A stretch of 64,000 bases of DNA, taken from assembly GCA_035772405.1 (NCBI GenBank), contig JAYKKM010000221.1, positions 487,501-551,500 of the forward strand, given 5' to 3'. How positions within the stretch are numbered: the stretch's first letter is position 1; every line of letters starts with the position of its first letter. Under the pieces are notes generated by a model. The model was not told the DNA's origin and searched no databases. It worked only from the letters and a program-made list of their open reading frames with translations. A program made the position numbers and the translations under genes. Below, piece after piece: positions 1 to 13,454 of the stretch. This stretch comes from Chrysogorgia sp. JL179-B06. Lineage: Eukaryota; Cnidaria; Anthozoa; Scleralcyonacea; Chrysogorgiidae.

Positions 1-13
1 CAGTTGGATCTCA

Positions 14-97
14 TGCTATGCTATGCTATGCTATGCTATGCTATGCTATGCTTATGCTATGCTATGCTATGCTATGCTATGCTATGCTATGCTATGC
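14..97. repeat. ATGCT pentanucleotide microsatellite
   Basis: The unit ATGCT is repeated about 16 times with one slip near position 50. It opens one reading frame on the plus strand purely because of the repeat, so I do not call a gene here. Confidence 0.95.
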
Positions 98-114
98 ACT
101 GTTTCTGAATATGG

Positions 115-424
115 TCAATTCTGAGCGGAGTGAGCGCCAAAAGAATCAACGTCCGCGTAGTCTTCATCTTTATCTTCCTCCTCATCGTCACTGTCATCAC
201 TTTCCAAACTCTCCATATTGAGCATGCTGTAATATTCTTCTATTGCCTCTTCAGAGATGTCTTCGTCAGGTTCGTTTACTGCCATAACGTAATCGTTGTC
301 GTGGAGATTGAACTGTTGTTTCAAAGTTTCAATGAAACAGGACAGAGCATGTGTTCGCTTTGATATAATTGCTTGTAGACCACGCTCGTCGTTATCTACG
401 TCATCTTTCAGCAACGAATTCAAC
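115..424 (-). pseudogene. KDZ transposase gene, last-exon tail beyond the MITE
   Basis: This open segment continues the last exon of the KDZ transposase gene after a short MITE. It reads through a helical stretch and then a strongly acidic tail (residues such as ESDDSDDEEEDKDED) to a stop at 115-117. Acidic low-complexity ends are common in this family. The MITE at 425-637 separates it from the preceding coding block, and the two do not join cleanly in frame once the MITE is removed. Either an extra indel is present or the gene had already decayed. Assignment rests on position and strand more than on sequence. Confidence 0.4.
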
Positions 425-637
425 GTAAAAACAGACTGGTTAAAACAACCGCTTAAATATGGTTGTCTCAGATTCACCAATTGACCTTTTTTACGGGTTG
501 AAACAACCCAATTTTATTGGTTGAAACAACCAAACTACGGTCATTTTAACCAAAATATTTGGTTATTTCAACCAGTAAGATTGGTATGAATCTGAGACAA
601 CCTATAAAATCGGTTGTTTCAACCAGTCTGTTTTTAC
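425..637. mobile_element. 213-bp fold-back MITE in the last KDZ exon
   Basis: The ends are inverted copies of each other over about 45 bp: GTAAAAACAGACTGG at the left and its complement at the right, followed by AAACAACCG and GGTTGTCTCAGATTCA on both arms. The centre is AT-rich with GGTTGAAACAACC-type palindromes. There is no coding capacity. I could not see a convincing target duplication. It interrupts coding sequence of the KDZ transposase gene, so it is younger than that gene. Confidence 0.75.
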
Positions 638-990
638 AGTCCAACACTTCAGTTCCGCGAGAATGCGTGAAAAGTAGTTTACGGAATTGTCCATTTCTTC
701 TTTAATCATAACGACTTTTTCTTTACATCTTTGTCGTAAATGAAACAAGTTGATCAGATGTTGCTTTACTGATCTTGGTACGTTGTCTGATTCCTGCACG
801 TTTGCAATGTTATTCCATAACGGAGATGCACTAGCAACACACTGTTCGAATGTTATGGCGTCAGGATATTCATGGTCAGATATTGTTGACCATTGTCCAG
901 CATTGCCATTGTAGACTCTAATTGCATTCTTTATGGCCTTGGTTTGCTTTGTAATTTGTCCACACAGCTTCTTAGCTATACTTTGTCCGT
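638..990 (-). pseudogene. KDZ transposase gene, last exon (5' part)
   Basis: The exon begins after the acceptor TTATAG (minus strand). Its phase fits the exon ending at 2374 exactly: the codon split G|AC gives DGQS. The sequence (IAKKLCGQITKQTKAIKN, then VYNGNAGQW, then FHLRQRCKEKVVMIKEEM) is a helical, coiled-coil-like C-terminal region. The same kind of region follows the catalytic core in KDZ transposases, including a short loop with a small-residue NGN turn. It runs into the MITE at 637. Confidence 0.65.
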
Positions 991-2373
991 CTATAAGAAT
1001 AAAACATACGAGATCGACCAGCGTCATCAACACGATACAAAATGTAAAAATTACAAATAAAATTTAGAAAGAAAATATCGAGATTTTTATATTGAATATC
1101 ACACTTCACGGTTTTACTCTTCACGGTTTTACTCTTTTACTCTTTTTCAAACACAAGTGATCTAATTTGAAAAGATTATTATTACGCGTAATCCTCGCAA
1201 AAAAATTTATAAAAAAGATTATTATTACGTAATCGTTGTAAAAAATAGAAGTTTTTTTATATAGGCAAAAATGCAACAGAATTGCGTAGCCCAACTTTTA
1301 TAACCTAGGTTAGACTTAAAGACTCACCAAACGGTTAACAACTCAAACCGATAAGAAACTATATTTTTACTTCTTATAGTCATAACGTCGTCAGAAAACA
1401 TTTCTGAGCAGCTGGTTCGCTTCTGTCCTGCATGGGTTCCACTAATAGTACTACAACTCTGCATGATGTCTCATTTTCTTAACCCTCTCACGTCTATGAC
1501 CTGGGTTTTCAATTCCTTCTATGAATTTGTGGTACGCAAGAAGAACGAATCTAAAGACAACTAATCAATGTGGTCAAACGACTGTCAGATAACATCGCAC
1601 AGGAGTCGAACCTGCGCCTACATTTCAAATCAATAGGAAACCGCTCGATGTTACGACTTTTGACAACATCCCCTTCAAACATGCGCTTTATACTATATAC
1701 AGTACCTGCGTATTTCTTCATAAGTTGGAGGAGAAACCATCTTTCTGCAAACGGTGTATTTTTCCAAATGCTCTTTTCGTTTAGAATTCTCAAGATATCG
1801 TTTAGCATTGACAAATAATGGGCTATCAGGCAACCATCAATTTCCATCTTTTTCAACAAACTGTCCAACCTTATAGCACACAATATTGAGAACACTTCTG
1901 AGAATTAATTCTGGCACAAAAAAATACAAAACAAAAAACTGATATAGCTTACAAGAATACTGCTTACTTATCCACGGTTGCCTGTAATGTTTGCCTGACA
2001 TGTGAATTAAGAACACACTTAGAAAGTTCAGAGCTGTAAGAAGAAACAAGACAAACATTTTAGAAGTCAACTACAGTTCTATATCGTGGGACGTTCTTCA
2101 CAGCACAAAGCGGCCTGTCGGTGTGACAATAAGGATAAGAGGAATATACAGACGCAGCCCGAAATGCATCTCGTTTTACGGTACCTTGCAGAATAAAATT
2201 CTTGCAGTTTCTCAGTATAATGTAAAAGACCGGTTTTTTGAATTGACATCTACATACAGTGTAGCAAGCATAAAAAACAGAAATTACCCGACTGGACTTC
2301 AAACGATTATTGCATGCAGAACGAAAACAACATGTAACAACAAAACAGCCACACAGTGCAATTAATCCGTCAC
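991..2373. other. Intron and non-coding DNA
   Basis: On the minus strand this lies between two KDZ exons whose phases join directly, so it is an intron of about 1.4 kb. It is AT-rich. An open frame at 1551-1895 (minus) is not recognisable and has no clear splice sites. I see no other feature. Confidence 0.6.
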
Positions 2374-3286
2374 CTGATGTTTTTCCTGTATTGAGGAAGC
2401 TAGCTCTTTCAGCATCTACCCAGTTCCTTACATCATTTTCTAAAGCGTCTTCTGCAACATGACAATTATATTGTTAAGGTTTAAGGGTGGTAACATTACT
2501 TATTTCTTCATTTTCTTGTTGCGGACTCTGTTGTCAATGATTGTACTTCCAGCATCAGTATTGGCAGCATGAATGCACATCACCTTTCATTTTGCGTAAA
2601 CAGCATGAAATGTTTCGCTTTTGATTTTGTTTAAAAGCAAAGATAATTCAGGAAAGATCTATTAAGTGACTTTCTGAAACTCATTAATAATTTGTGAGAA
2701 AATGTAGGAAGACTGTTTCATCAAGTGATTAGATATCCATACACCTCGTAATTTGTTCACACACCTCGGCTTTGCCTCGAGTTTCAACAAACGGTTGTTG
2801 AAAATCCCGATGAAACGCTCCTCCTCGACCTCGTATATGCCAAATATATAATTTAAATAACCCTTAATTTAAGTTAATTTACATGTAATGCCGACTAGCC
2901 ATACTAACCTTCTTTTTCCAGCTTTGAAAGGAAAAGCTTCCATTCCTCATCTGAACACCTTTGTACTTTCAACGTTCTTTCCATACGTTGACACAACAAA
3001 TCACCTACCAATCAAAACATCGCTACAGTAAAATACAATGTTTCACACCAAAAACAAAAGTGCAGGTAAAACTAGCAATGTAGATTGGATGCCTGTTTTT
3101 GGACTGTTTTTTTAACAAGATATTTAGATTCGGTAAAATTATTAAGAAAAAGTGATATCTTCACATATGAAGATAAAAATGTTATATTATATTACCGTAA
3201 CCGGTATAAAATAGACTTATATTAATAATAAATATAATGTTTGATGTGTTATGTTAGGTGATGTGATATTATAACATATGTTATTA

Positions 3287-3288
3287 TA

Positions 3289-3322
<34 letters not shown>
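3287..3322. repeat. (TA)n tract in intron
   Basis: A short TA tract immediately downstream of the KDZ exon that ends at 3332. It falsely extends that exon's frame with Ile-Tyr repeats. Confidence 0.9.
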
Positions 3323-3328
<6 letters not shown>

Positions 3329-5527
3329 CACCAATTTTAGATCTTGATCTTCTTGCGTAATGCAGAGGAAAGTCGGTAAGAGCGTCAATGCGATGGGTAG
3401 CTGTCATCTCTTTTGTTATTTTTCCAGTGGGACGAAGGTATGACCAAAGCGTCTCCATAACCTCCCCGTCTGTCATTCCAAACCCTTCCAACCTTCTTGG
3501 GCCATATGATATCTGCACATAGAAATTGAGAACCCAAATGTTTTAATTCATTGAAGGTACAGGTATAAGGATAACCATTTACAAAGTTTTCAAATAAACA
3601 TTGAAACAAGCATGTTCACTTTGTAATGTTGCTTGATAAAGAATAATAACTATGAACCTATAACTACCTGACATTTGTCTTTATGACCATAGGCATGAAA
3701 TGCTGGGATGGCTAGCTTGACACCTTCCAACAAACTTGTTTGTCCAGTGCTCTAAAAGATACACAATTTATTAACAATTTAATACATAGAATATGATTTC
3801 GAACTCTGTTAACAACGGAACCATTACAGTATATGCAAAATGTCAAACTTCCATTACAACTTTTGAAGAACCGACGACGATGTATCAACATTTTGTATCG
3901 GGATGTTTCCAAGCCTTTGTGAACAGCCAATGTGTTTGTAGATATATAATTCGCTTTACAACTCTAATTTTCTATCGACAAGACAACGCTTGTTTAAAGA
4001 AACTGACCTTCAAATGTGAATCCAGAGTACAGGCAATGTCATACATATAATTGATACCTTGGTTTTTTTCTATTATGTGTTTTAGCAAAAATACAGCATT
4101 TGATATCCTGAAATAACAAAGGGGAGATTACACAGACTTACGCGTACGGCAGTGAAAATAAATTACTCGTAAAATTTGTCAGTTAAATACCCAAACAGGC
4201 ATCAAACCGGTAACGTTAGAGCATTTTAAGCGTTTGAAGTCAAATGAGTAATAATAAAGTGGAGATCTTACTATACCCACATACAATATTAGACTCATTG
4301 TATATCTTTCTATCTGCAACTGTACAGTAAATCGGAATCGAATTTAATGTACCGTACCTACTTAAGTAATACTTACTTCTCGCCACGTTTAAGACTAAAG
4401 AAAGCACAAGGCACTTCATGACGACATGCACAACCAAACATTGCAGTTTCGTCAAGTTTGCTTGATTTGGACTTTGATCGCAAATTTGTCCCAGCTATGA
4501 ACGGATTGCAGTCCTAGCAAAACAATGATTGGTTTTAATCAAATCTTGAACAGTAGATCATTAGTTGAACCCTATGTACAATTACAATTAAATATTCAAG
4601 AAATGTGACAACTTACATGATCTGATTTTATACTTTTTTTTCCATATGAAGCATTAAACTGATCAACTTTTATCTGTGATATAAAAATGTTTCTCCATGG
4701 TTAGGCAGAGAAAAACTTTCACCAGAACTCTTCTTTCTCACACAGCCAAATAACGCATCTACAGAAATATGTAATGTACCTTGCTCCTAATTTGAAAACA
4801 AAGATAAAATAACATTTCAATTTGACATGCTGTTTCATATTTCCACCAATTGCATGTAATAGAGAAAAATGCTTTATACATATGTGCAATGTCTAACTGA
4901 AATACTATCTAACATAGAGGCAGTTAGACTAGTCTACGATTTCCCTGATTTTTTGTTAATTAAGTTTAATAACATGATCACTGATGAAGCATAATTTGTA
5001 TTATTTAAAATTATTTTAGCAATATGAGAATATTTGTTGATTAAGTTAATGGATTGCCTTGTGTGAAACAATGCTCTTTTTGATGCGTACTCATGCATGT
5101 TAATGAGAGAAAAATCAGAAATGTTCCCTCTTTTCAGGTACGTAGTACAGAAAATTTAGAGATTAAATATCCTCTTGAGAACAATAAAACACAAGTCCAG
5201 TACATGTACTGTAATCATGGTATACCTATATTAAAACCTGCTACAATATATTAGATTATACATACACCTGTAACTATTCTAGATCATATTATTGCATATC
5301 AATTTTACTAAATTTATCTGAGACAAATCGACTGTTGTGAACTTACTTTTGGGCAGGCAGGACAGGCTGTCCCATTATCATGAAGTCCAGGATTCAGTGT
5401 TGTTAGGGTACGGAACTGATGTCGCATGAATCTATATTACGAAAAGCATTCACCAACAAGAAGTCTGTAGATGTCTTTCACCTAATTTAAGAGAAAATGT
5501 GAAAAATACACAGATACAGAACATACA

Positions 5528-5635
<108 letters not shown>

Positions 5636-5749
5636 TATATGGTACATAAGCAAGTGTAATTATATATATCATTGTATACACAAATTTACATACTGTATAC
5701 ATACATCTACCTAGAGACGTCTAAACATATATAGTACATGTGTACTATA

Positions 5750-6400
5750 CATACATATGCAAAAACGTCACAGACCTGTTGCAGCCTGTTGCACCCGGCC
5801 TGCAGGCCTGATACAGGTATGATATCATAGCTGTATCACACTGTTGTCGCCAACAGACTGTTCAGAACTGACAGTATCAGATTGGAACAGTCTGTTGGGT
5901 TGTCAGGGCTGTATCAGCCTGATAAGGAATACTGACTGTGAGTTTGTGACCATCATACTGTAGCTGTTACTGGGTCGCTACATTATCCTGAACAGACCTG
6001 ATATCAGTGCTGTTGAGTGCTGTAACCGAACATGCATTTTTCCGTGTGTAGTATGTGCAATCTGAATTCAAAATAATGCACAGTCGCTGGTCAATGACCA
6101 TGAGTCAAAATTGTTGATAACCGATCTTGTTAAATTTGTAACAAAACTTGTGATGCCATGGCCATTCATTTCATCAGTATTGAGTTCTGAATGTCATTTT
6201 GACCCCCGTGTAATATTACTGTGAATTACACAGAATCACTTTGTAGAAAATTAATGTAGTTGGTTGCATGGCATCCCTTTGGCAAAGTTAATACAAAAAA
6301 TTGATTCATGTAAAATAAGTTGACCAGTATAAGTTGACCCGTATAAGTTGTAGTGCAAGACAACGCGGGTATATAGTTGAAATGGTAAATGTTGGATCTT
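5750..6400. other. Non-coding, short CTGTT/CAGCCTG-rich repeats
   Basis: Around 5780-6010 the words CTGTTG, CCTGATA and TGTATCAG recur irregularly, suggesting a degenerate tandem repeat. I see no gene or splice-consistent exon. Confidence 0.4.
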
Positions 6401-6999
6401 TAGATGGAATTAAAAATGGAGAAGCAGTGATCTTGCAAAAAAGGCTAAAGAAACTGCAACAATCACAAAAATTATGGTGACATGAGTATTAACTCTAAAA
6501 CTCATGCCAAAATGACTACGGATGACCCATCTCTCCCACTCGTGGATCCTATTTCCTAATATTTTCCTCCTTACATGTAAAGAACTTACATGGGCTTGAT
6601 GAAGATCTGGAACCATCCACTTCAAGGAATTGCAGAATTGTTTTGTGGATAAACGACACTCCAAGAAAAGAACTTCTGCTAACTCCATCAAGCGCAGGTC
6701 AAATGCCACCTTAGGTTCCTTTGGAGTTGCAGGCCACATCCCATAACCAATAAGAGTTATGCTAGGCTCCTCATTATGATAAAACATAACTGGTATCTTC
6801 ATTTGAAAACTAAACACAAACACTTATCGATCAAACTGCAGAATGATATAGTTCACCTGTCATTATAAAAATACAGTATGTTTATTGCATCATGAGTTGA
6901 TTGCATCATCATGAACATCCACAATCATGAACTAAATTCATTAATCACCTCAAATATTGGCATTAAGCTATATAATGGTTTTAGACGATACATGGACGC

Positions 7000-7072
7000 T
7001 CGTCAAGCTCAGGAATCGAACCTGTAACCTTCTGATTGCCGGTGAGAGGCTCCAACCATTGAGCCACCGAGA
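7000..7072 (-). mobile_element. tRNA-derived SINE head
   Basis: Read on the minus strand, the block has an A-box-like GGTGGCTCAATGGTTGGAG and, about 30 nt later, a B-box GGTTCGATTCC. That is the spacing of an internal RNA polymerase III promoter. It lacks a proper acceptor stem, so it is a SINE head rather than a tRNA gene. Its 3' body (GACGAGCGTCCATGTATCGTC) recurs nearby at 7230-7310. Confidence 0.65.
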
Positions 7073-7187
7073 CTAAGATGGAGAGTGAAGGTTACAATGA
7101 TGTACTTGGTTCGGTTGATATATGTGCTGCCTATGCGGCAGTCACTATATATCGGTAAGGTTTGGATGTGTTAATATACAAACGGCT

Positions 7188-7334
7188 ATAGTGAATGTGG
7201 GAGGGCTTGGGTAGACAGGCAATACATGCATAGACGATCATCAAGCTCGTGCAGGACTTAGAATCATTTTTCTGAGGAAGCTTGACAATCGTCCATGTAT
7301 CGTCTGTCTACCAAACTCTCCCACATTCACTATG
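7188..7334. repeat. Inverted repeat made of two SINE bodies
   Basis: The left arm starts TATAGTGAATGTGGGAGG and the right arm ends with its complement near 7334. The inner parts (GATCATCAAGCTCG, GCTTGACAATCGTCC) match the tail of the SINE at 7000-7072. Two copies lie in opposite orientation around a 25-nt centre. Confidence 0.6.
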
Positions 7335-7483
7335 TAGCAGTGTGTATAATAACACATAATGGTTTTAATGCATCAATTTCTCAGTAATTAACTCACAGTA
7401 AGATTTACATATTATTTATGTAATTTCACTCATCAGCATGCATACTTCCCTCAATAAGGGAGCATTCATAATTTACTTAGAGG

Positions 7484-7498
7484 GGGGGGGGGGGGGGA
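7484..7498. repeat. G15 homopolymer
   Basis: A run of about 15 guanines, a possible quadruplex site and a likely place for length error in the assembly. Confidence 0.9.
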
Positions 7499-8082
7499 TA
7501 TGGTGATTTAAAATTTTTTCCCCTACATTTTTTGGAACCCCCTTAATATTCCCAGGAAATTTACTCTGCCCCCCTAATGTGATACCATCCATGCAAAGGT
7601 ACATTTTTGTTACCCCCTACTATCCTACTTTAATGTTGATCAGACTTCCTCTAAAATGAGTTATAAGCATAGTCATTTTGCATCTGAGTATTTTACACGT
7701 CAGTATTTCCATCATCAATTGAATTTATAACTAACCTTTATTTTCACAAACAGAAACCCTTCACAACAAATTAAAAAGTACCGTTAATGATAATTGCATG
7801 GTTTCCAATACAAAAAATCTCTCCCTTGATGACCCCCCTTGCACTCTGTTTTATTTTTTGGGTGACTTTCGAAATCCTCCCTAAAAATTATTGTTGAAAA
7901 ATTATGACCCCCCATCAAAATTGCCATAGCCCCCCTCTAGATTAAGGCCACACCAATTTAATTGTTCGGGGCATGGATCCGACCAACACTGTTTTTGTGA
8001 AACCAAAATAAAATAAAATTTGTACCTATTATTGACTTTGATCAAAAATTGGTTATTTTTGTACTTTTTCAACCTCGTACCC

Positions 8083-8136
8083 AGGCTTTTTACCGGCGAG
8101 TCTGGCAAGGCGGGTGAAAAGACTGGGTACTAGCTT
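8083..8136. mobile_element. Short fold-back repeat (CCTCGTACCCAG family)
   Basis: CTCGTACCCAGGCTTTTTACC is answered by GGTGAAAAGACTGGGTAC about 25 nt later, forming a fold-back. Related sequence occurs at 58,553-58,643 and near 14,127, so this is a dispersed family in the host. Confidence 0.55.
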
Positions 8137-8915
8137 GTACTTTTTTAATTTCCATTTTTTCCCAACCAACTCTAAAAATTTTGAATGGGCAAACATCAAA
8201 AGAGAATTGTTTTGCAAGAGGAAAACCATACTTACTGTAATCAACAAAATAATATTCTGATTCTCAAAATAATTTTAAACAATACAAATTATGTTTTGTC
8301 AGTGATCATGGTGTTACAAAGTTATATTCTTATATGTTGCGATAGTGATTAAATCTCCCTTTACACACACAAATACCGGTCCTGTATACTCAAAAACTGA
8401 GAAACCCTTACCTGATCAGTTTACGACAATGATATTTTCAACATAACCATATACATCGAACCTATTATTTTCATTTTGCCATATGCCCCTTTCAATGTCA
8501 AGTAATTGAAATCCATTTTCCTACACAATAAATTAAATAAGAATAAAATTATCATAAATATCAGTTCTGTTAAAATTAAGGCCCTAAAAAGGCCCTCCTT
8601 GAAATGTTAGACCTCCTACATTGTCAGTATTTCTGCAGTGCACTACACCATGGCAACCAACTTTCAATATTTTAAATTTTAATAACCTGTCTAAACCAGC
8701 CCAAAAATGCCCCTTTGTTATTTTACTCTGTCTTAAATGCCATACAGTATATGTATGATTTTACTCATCAAAGCGATAACCCTCAGCAAACAACAATTTT
8801 TTTAAACAATTTTGTTTCCTCTATTAAGCCCCCTAGCCCCTTTCTCTATTAAGCATCTTTAATCAAATAACACCCCCCCCCCCCATAAGCTCCTCATAAA
8901 GGTTGCAATATGGAT

Positions 8916-9240
8916 AATTTAAAGTGCCTATAACGTCTGTGGGGATTTAACGTATTTGTAATCTATGGATTATACTGAGATAAATTGTAATATATCTTGT
9001 CAGCTGAAAATTTCATCTTCATAGACTTTTTAAAGTTGATGGAAATGACGTCAAATCGGGCATCTGTAAAGAGGTTTTCATGAAGACAGATTCACGATTT
9101 GACGTCATTTCCGTCAACTTTAACAGCAAAAAAGTCTATGAAGATGAAATTTTCAGCTGACAAGATATATTACAATTTATGTCAGGATAATCCATAGATT
9201 ACAAACATGTTAAATCGCCAGAGACGTAATAGGCTTTAAT
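8916..9240. mobile_element. Fold-back MITE, family 1 copy a
   Basis: About 150-bp inverted arms flank a 30-bp centre. The outer ends read TTAAAG..CCTATNACGTCT and the inner arms read CAGCTGAAAATTTCATCTTC with GACGTCAAATCG. The arms are about 90% identical by eye. Related copies lie at about 14,240-14,515 and 61,396-61,736. There is no coding capacity. Confidence 0.75.
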
Positions 9241-9966
9241 AATAATCCACAATGACCACTTGTCTTTAGATATTCTAACTGATAACAACTTAATATCTTA
9301 TTCTATATGCCTATGTATACACATAAAAATATTACATAAATACACTGCACCTTCCATAGCTCAGGTGTATGCAGGGCATGTTTGTGTATTTCAAGACAGC
9401 ACTCGACACACACTAACTTCAAAACGCCACAGTCACGACATCTACATTCAGCCATTCTTGAGCATTGATAATTAGAGCAGACAGCACCAGTAGGCAATGC
9501 TTCGCTTGACACATATTTCTTCAACATTTTTTATTTTATATCAGTCCATGCTTTAATCTCCGTTTCTTTTCGTTGCCGATATTGTCTGACACGTTTTGTA
9601 ATCAGGGACTGTCTTCCAAACTGTGGTATTGCATAAATACTAGGCTCTAATTCTGACTGAAAATTATTTTCACTGTTTTCATCATCATGGTCTGATTCCA
9701 GTTGTCCTTCTGCAGAGATGGTTGGTGAGCTGCTGATACAAGATGTTTCTTGGACAGGACCAGAGGAAGTACTTGCCAGTGACACTTGGACAGCTACAGA
9801 AAGCCTGGACCTTCGGTGCACCAGACCACCACTATATTGTACAACCTTGTATGTAGTTTGTGCAGGCTTTTTACGCACCCTAAGTAGTAAATACAGTATA
9901 GCTTGTCAATTAAAAAAGTAATAAAAATAGTGAGATGAAAGAGGAACTATTACAAAATTTATGCCT

Positions 9967-10144
<178 letters not shown>

Positions 10145-10276
10145 AGATTTAGGTTGTTCTTGTTGACATGTATACTGTATTCTATATTATACTGTATCTT
10201 GAATTCATACCATTTACTCATGCAACTAAATTATTGGAAGTAATTATATATAGAGGTACTGTAAAAACTGTATATG

Positions 10277-10447
<171 letters not shown>

Positions 10448-11109
10448 AATCTACATCCATGTGTGTATATATGTGTGTATAATATGGATCATGGAAAAAC
10501 AACTAACGAATCATTTTATTAATAGTCGATATAGAACTACTGTAGAAAGTTTGCAGATGAAACAAGTACTGTAAAACGTAGAAATTTAATTATGAATCTG
10601 CTCAGCTTTCAAGTCACACTAAATAGACATGACGTAGACCAACTAGAGTACTAGACCGCATTTCTGGCAAACGGTCCTCGTTTGAAACGTTAATACCTAT
10701 TCTATATTTCGATAGTAAACAAACCTTTCAGCTTCATATTTTTATCTTATACAGTAATAAAATATGACACAAACTGACAAAAGAAAACAAGCACGCAATC
10801 ACAAGCATGATACAATCACAGTATCACAGATAAATACTAAACTAAATTACTTACATTTTTTATGAATACTATTTAGTATTAATACAATGAACAAACAACA
10901 AAAACGCAAGCCAAAACAACTCCTTTCAATTCAGTGATACGGAATACAACATGGCGCTCATAATCATATGCCTTGTACCGGTCCTTTAGATCGTTAGTAT
11001 TAATCGAACTCTCAGTAGGTACAGCAGATCTTCTATTATCGCTTATATGCGTGTAATGAGATACCAATGAAACCTTCTTAATATACGTGTAATCAGGTGC
11101 GAATCGGAT

Positions 11110-11257
11110 GGAGAGAGACTATGACTCGTTTGGGATAATTTGGCTAGGGTTACCAGTCCCCTAGCCGGTTTATTAAAACTTTTATAATATAAATTGTAAA
11201 ATATGCATTTTAGAAATGTTATAGAATGTCTGTGTCCAGTAAAGGCCAATAACGCCA
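11110..11257 (+). repeat. ~150-bp direct repeat, left copy
   Basis: Nearly identical to 11,693-11,844 over the whole length. It runs from GGAGAGAGACTATGACTCG to CCAATAACGCCA, with only a few substitutions and 1-2 nt indels. The two copies lie 435 bp apart, a layout that could be tiny LTRs or a MITE pair. Confidence 0.8.
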
Positions 11258-11692
11258 ACACATTATACGTCTAATATCTATAATAAGTACATAGAAAATG
11301 GAGGTTGCTATGGGGAGGAAGGTGGGTCACAAACAAATTGTATTTTTGCACGTCTTCACTCGTTCGTGGACGGAGGTGAATGACAACGTATCACTAGCCC
11401 GCGTTGTTGTCCCATTTCCTCCTGCTTACTGTCTGTCAATGCTGCATGATAATATCTTATTTACAGTATTTATGGAATTCGTAATCAGTAAATTATAAGT
11501 ACTTGATATTTTTAGTATAACGCACTTGAAGTAATCTCTACTACAAACACCAACAAAACGGAAGACATAAAATTCCTATTCGCGAGCAAATATTTTATTT
11601 ATGTCTTCCGTGCTGTCTAAATAAAACTTAATTACCTTTGGCATATTTCGTGTTGCTTTTCCTGAGCTCGGTTTACTGGGCCGACATGTGAA

Positions 11693-11844
11693 GGAGAGAG
11701 AGACTATGACTCGTTTGGGATAATTTGGCTAGGGTTACCAGTCCCCTTGCCGTTTTATTAAAACTTTTATAATATAAATTGTAAAATATGCATTTTAGAA
11801 ATGTTATAGAATGTCTGTGTCCAGTAAAGGTGCCAATAACGCCA
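11693..11844 (+). repeat. ~150-bp direct repeat, right copy
   Basis: Second copy of the repeat at 11,110-11,257. The interval between the copies holds no recognisable coding sequence. Confidence 0.8.
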
Positions 11845-13034
11845 CAGCATCTATGCGCAGCGAAGATGCCGCCCCATCCGAGGGAAATGCAACACGAATG
11901 TTGGTGCCTGTCACGGATAAAATTATTAGGATTTTTAAAAGAACATGCAACAGTTGCCTTTGCGAACTGTTATATCTATAGATCCTCCAAGTAAAGCTTT
12001 GTGGTGATATTTTAAAGTGCCTATGACACGAAAATTAAGTTTGTCTTATATGAAAGAACACTTAAAATGACAGAGTAACATCTTTTGTAGTTTTTCGTTT
12101 TCTTGCTTCGTTGCTAACATATTTCAGTTTGTATCATATGCAAATGACAATGGCGTGACGTACACGTGCATAATGACTTACCAGAGAACACAGGACGAAA
12201 TAAGAAAATTAACTTACCTTAAATGTTAATTAAAGCTAACTTATTGAACCAATTAATGTTGCTTTAAGGTACACTTAAATTTATTAAATATATCTTTAAG
12301 TGACATTTAAGTGCTCACTTAAAGTCGATTTATGAACCATTTATGCGTAACCTTAAATGTTCATTAATTCTCCGTAATTGTACATTTAGTTAAACTTTAA
12401 TTGACTACCAAAATGTAACGGAAATAGAGATTTACATTCCCTTAAAGCTCATTAAAGTCCATTAAATCTTTACAATTACTGATTTACGATACATATAACG
12501 CACCTTAAAGGTTCACTAAATCCACTTAAATATATATTTAATGTATATTTAAGGCTTGCGTAAATGTCAGTAAATGCAGATATAGGTGAACTTTACTGAA
12601 TGATAAATTCCTAATTATTTGTTTTGGAATATTCATAATATTCACAAAAATATATTCATAAAAAATATTTTTATTTCCACTTTAAAAGATCCATTTTGGA
12701 ACGATATAAAATTAAAATAAACCACGCGCATGTGAGATATAGGGATATGAGTTATTCGGATGCGCAAATAAAAACTTGTTTATTTTCTGTAAATGATCAA
12801 TACTACAAATTAACATTGATTAAAATTCACCATAGACCAAGTAAATTTAAATGATATTTATTGAAATTAAAATATATTCTATAACAAAAACACACTAACA
12901 TTAGATATTCCATTGGCATTATATGTAAAAGGAGAAACGAAATTCAAACTAGTAATAGCTGAACAAGTCAACTAACTATTTATATTCAAAAGAGAGAAAA
13001 TAAGATTTAAAAATGTGCATAAATATCTAAAAGT

Positions 13035-13380
13035 CTATGCACGAATGAGTGCCCACTTGGGAAAATCTTTTGGTGCTGGACGAGTTGATGGCTGATTAAT
13101 ATTTTCACGACGTGAGAGAATTCTATTTTTTGCCCTTTCAGTCAAATGTTTATGATATGCTGAATCCAAATCTTTTTTCGCCTTTTTGAAGCGTTCACTT
13201 TCCCAGTCAAGGCGTTTTATATTGTATGCCACAACTTTTGAGTTTCCATTGCTGTCGGTCTCGGTGCAACTTTCCTCACTCGACATGGCATCATCCACCA
13301 GAACTTCAGCCACTCTGCCTCGTTTTGTGGTACTCCAATTGGCCTTCTCCAATGCAATAGTTCTTCTTGTCAGTTTCTGG
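13035..13380 (-). CDS. 3'-terminal exon of an unidentified protein gene
   Basis: On the minus strand a TATCCAG acceptor at 13,381-13,387 precedes an open frame of about 115 codons ending at 13,035. The protein has an acidic Ser/Glu patch (SSEESCTETDSNG). After it comes a basic helical segment (RLDWESERFKKAKKDL) and a Pro-rich end (PSTRPAPKDFPKWA). Short final exons with this layout occur in repeated genes of cnidarians as far as I recall, but I cannot name the family or a function. No upstream exon was recognised. It may be part of a transposon-derived gene. Confidence 0.4.
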
Positions 13381-13454
13381 ATATAATAAAGATATCAAAT
13401 CATTAAAAAAGAATCAAAAAGAAATGTGAGCAATATATACAATATATATATATA

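Larger units (their letters stand above)
10450..13034. other. 2.6 kb without a supported gene
   Basis: The stretch holds a direct repeat pair (11,110 and 11,693), a hairpin at about 11,560-11,610 (GGAAGACATAAA with its complement) and, at 12,200-12,600, AT-rich DNA with many TTAAAG/TTTAA words. I see no exon I can defend. Confidence 0.5.

Noticed and set aside
18..221. Plus-strand frame reading Met-Leu-Cys-Tyr-Ala repeats
   Set aside because: Product of the ATGCT microsatellite.
1590..1625. tRNA gene (GCAGGTTCGACTCCTGT on the minus strand)
   Set aside because: Only a T-arm-like piece is present. No A-box, anticodon arm or acceptor stem of proper spacing.
1551..1895. 114-aa minus-strand frame as a KDZ exon
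   Set aside because: Flanking exons join in phase without it, and its sequence has no family motif.
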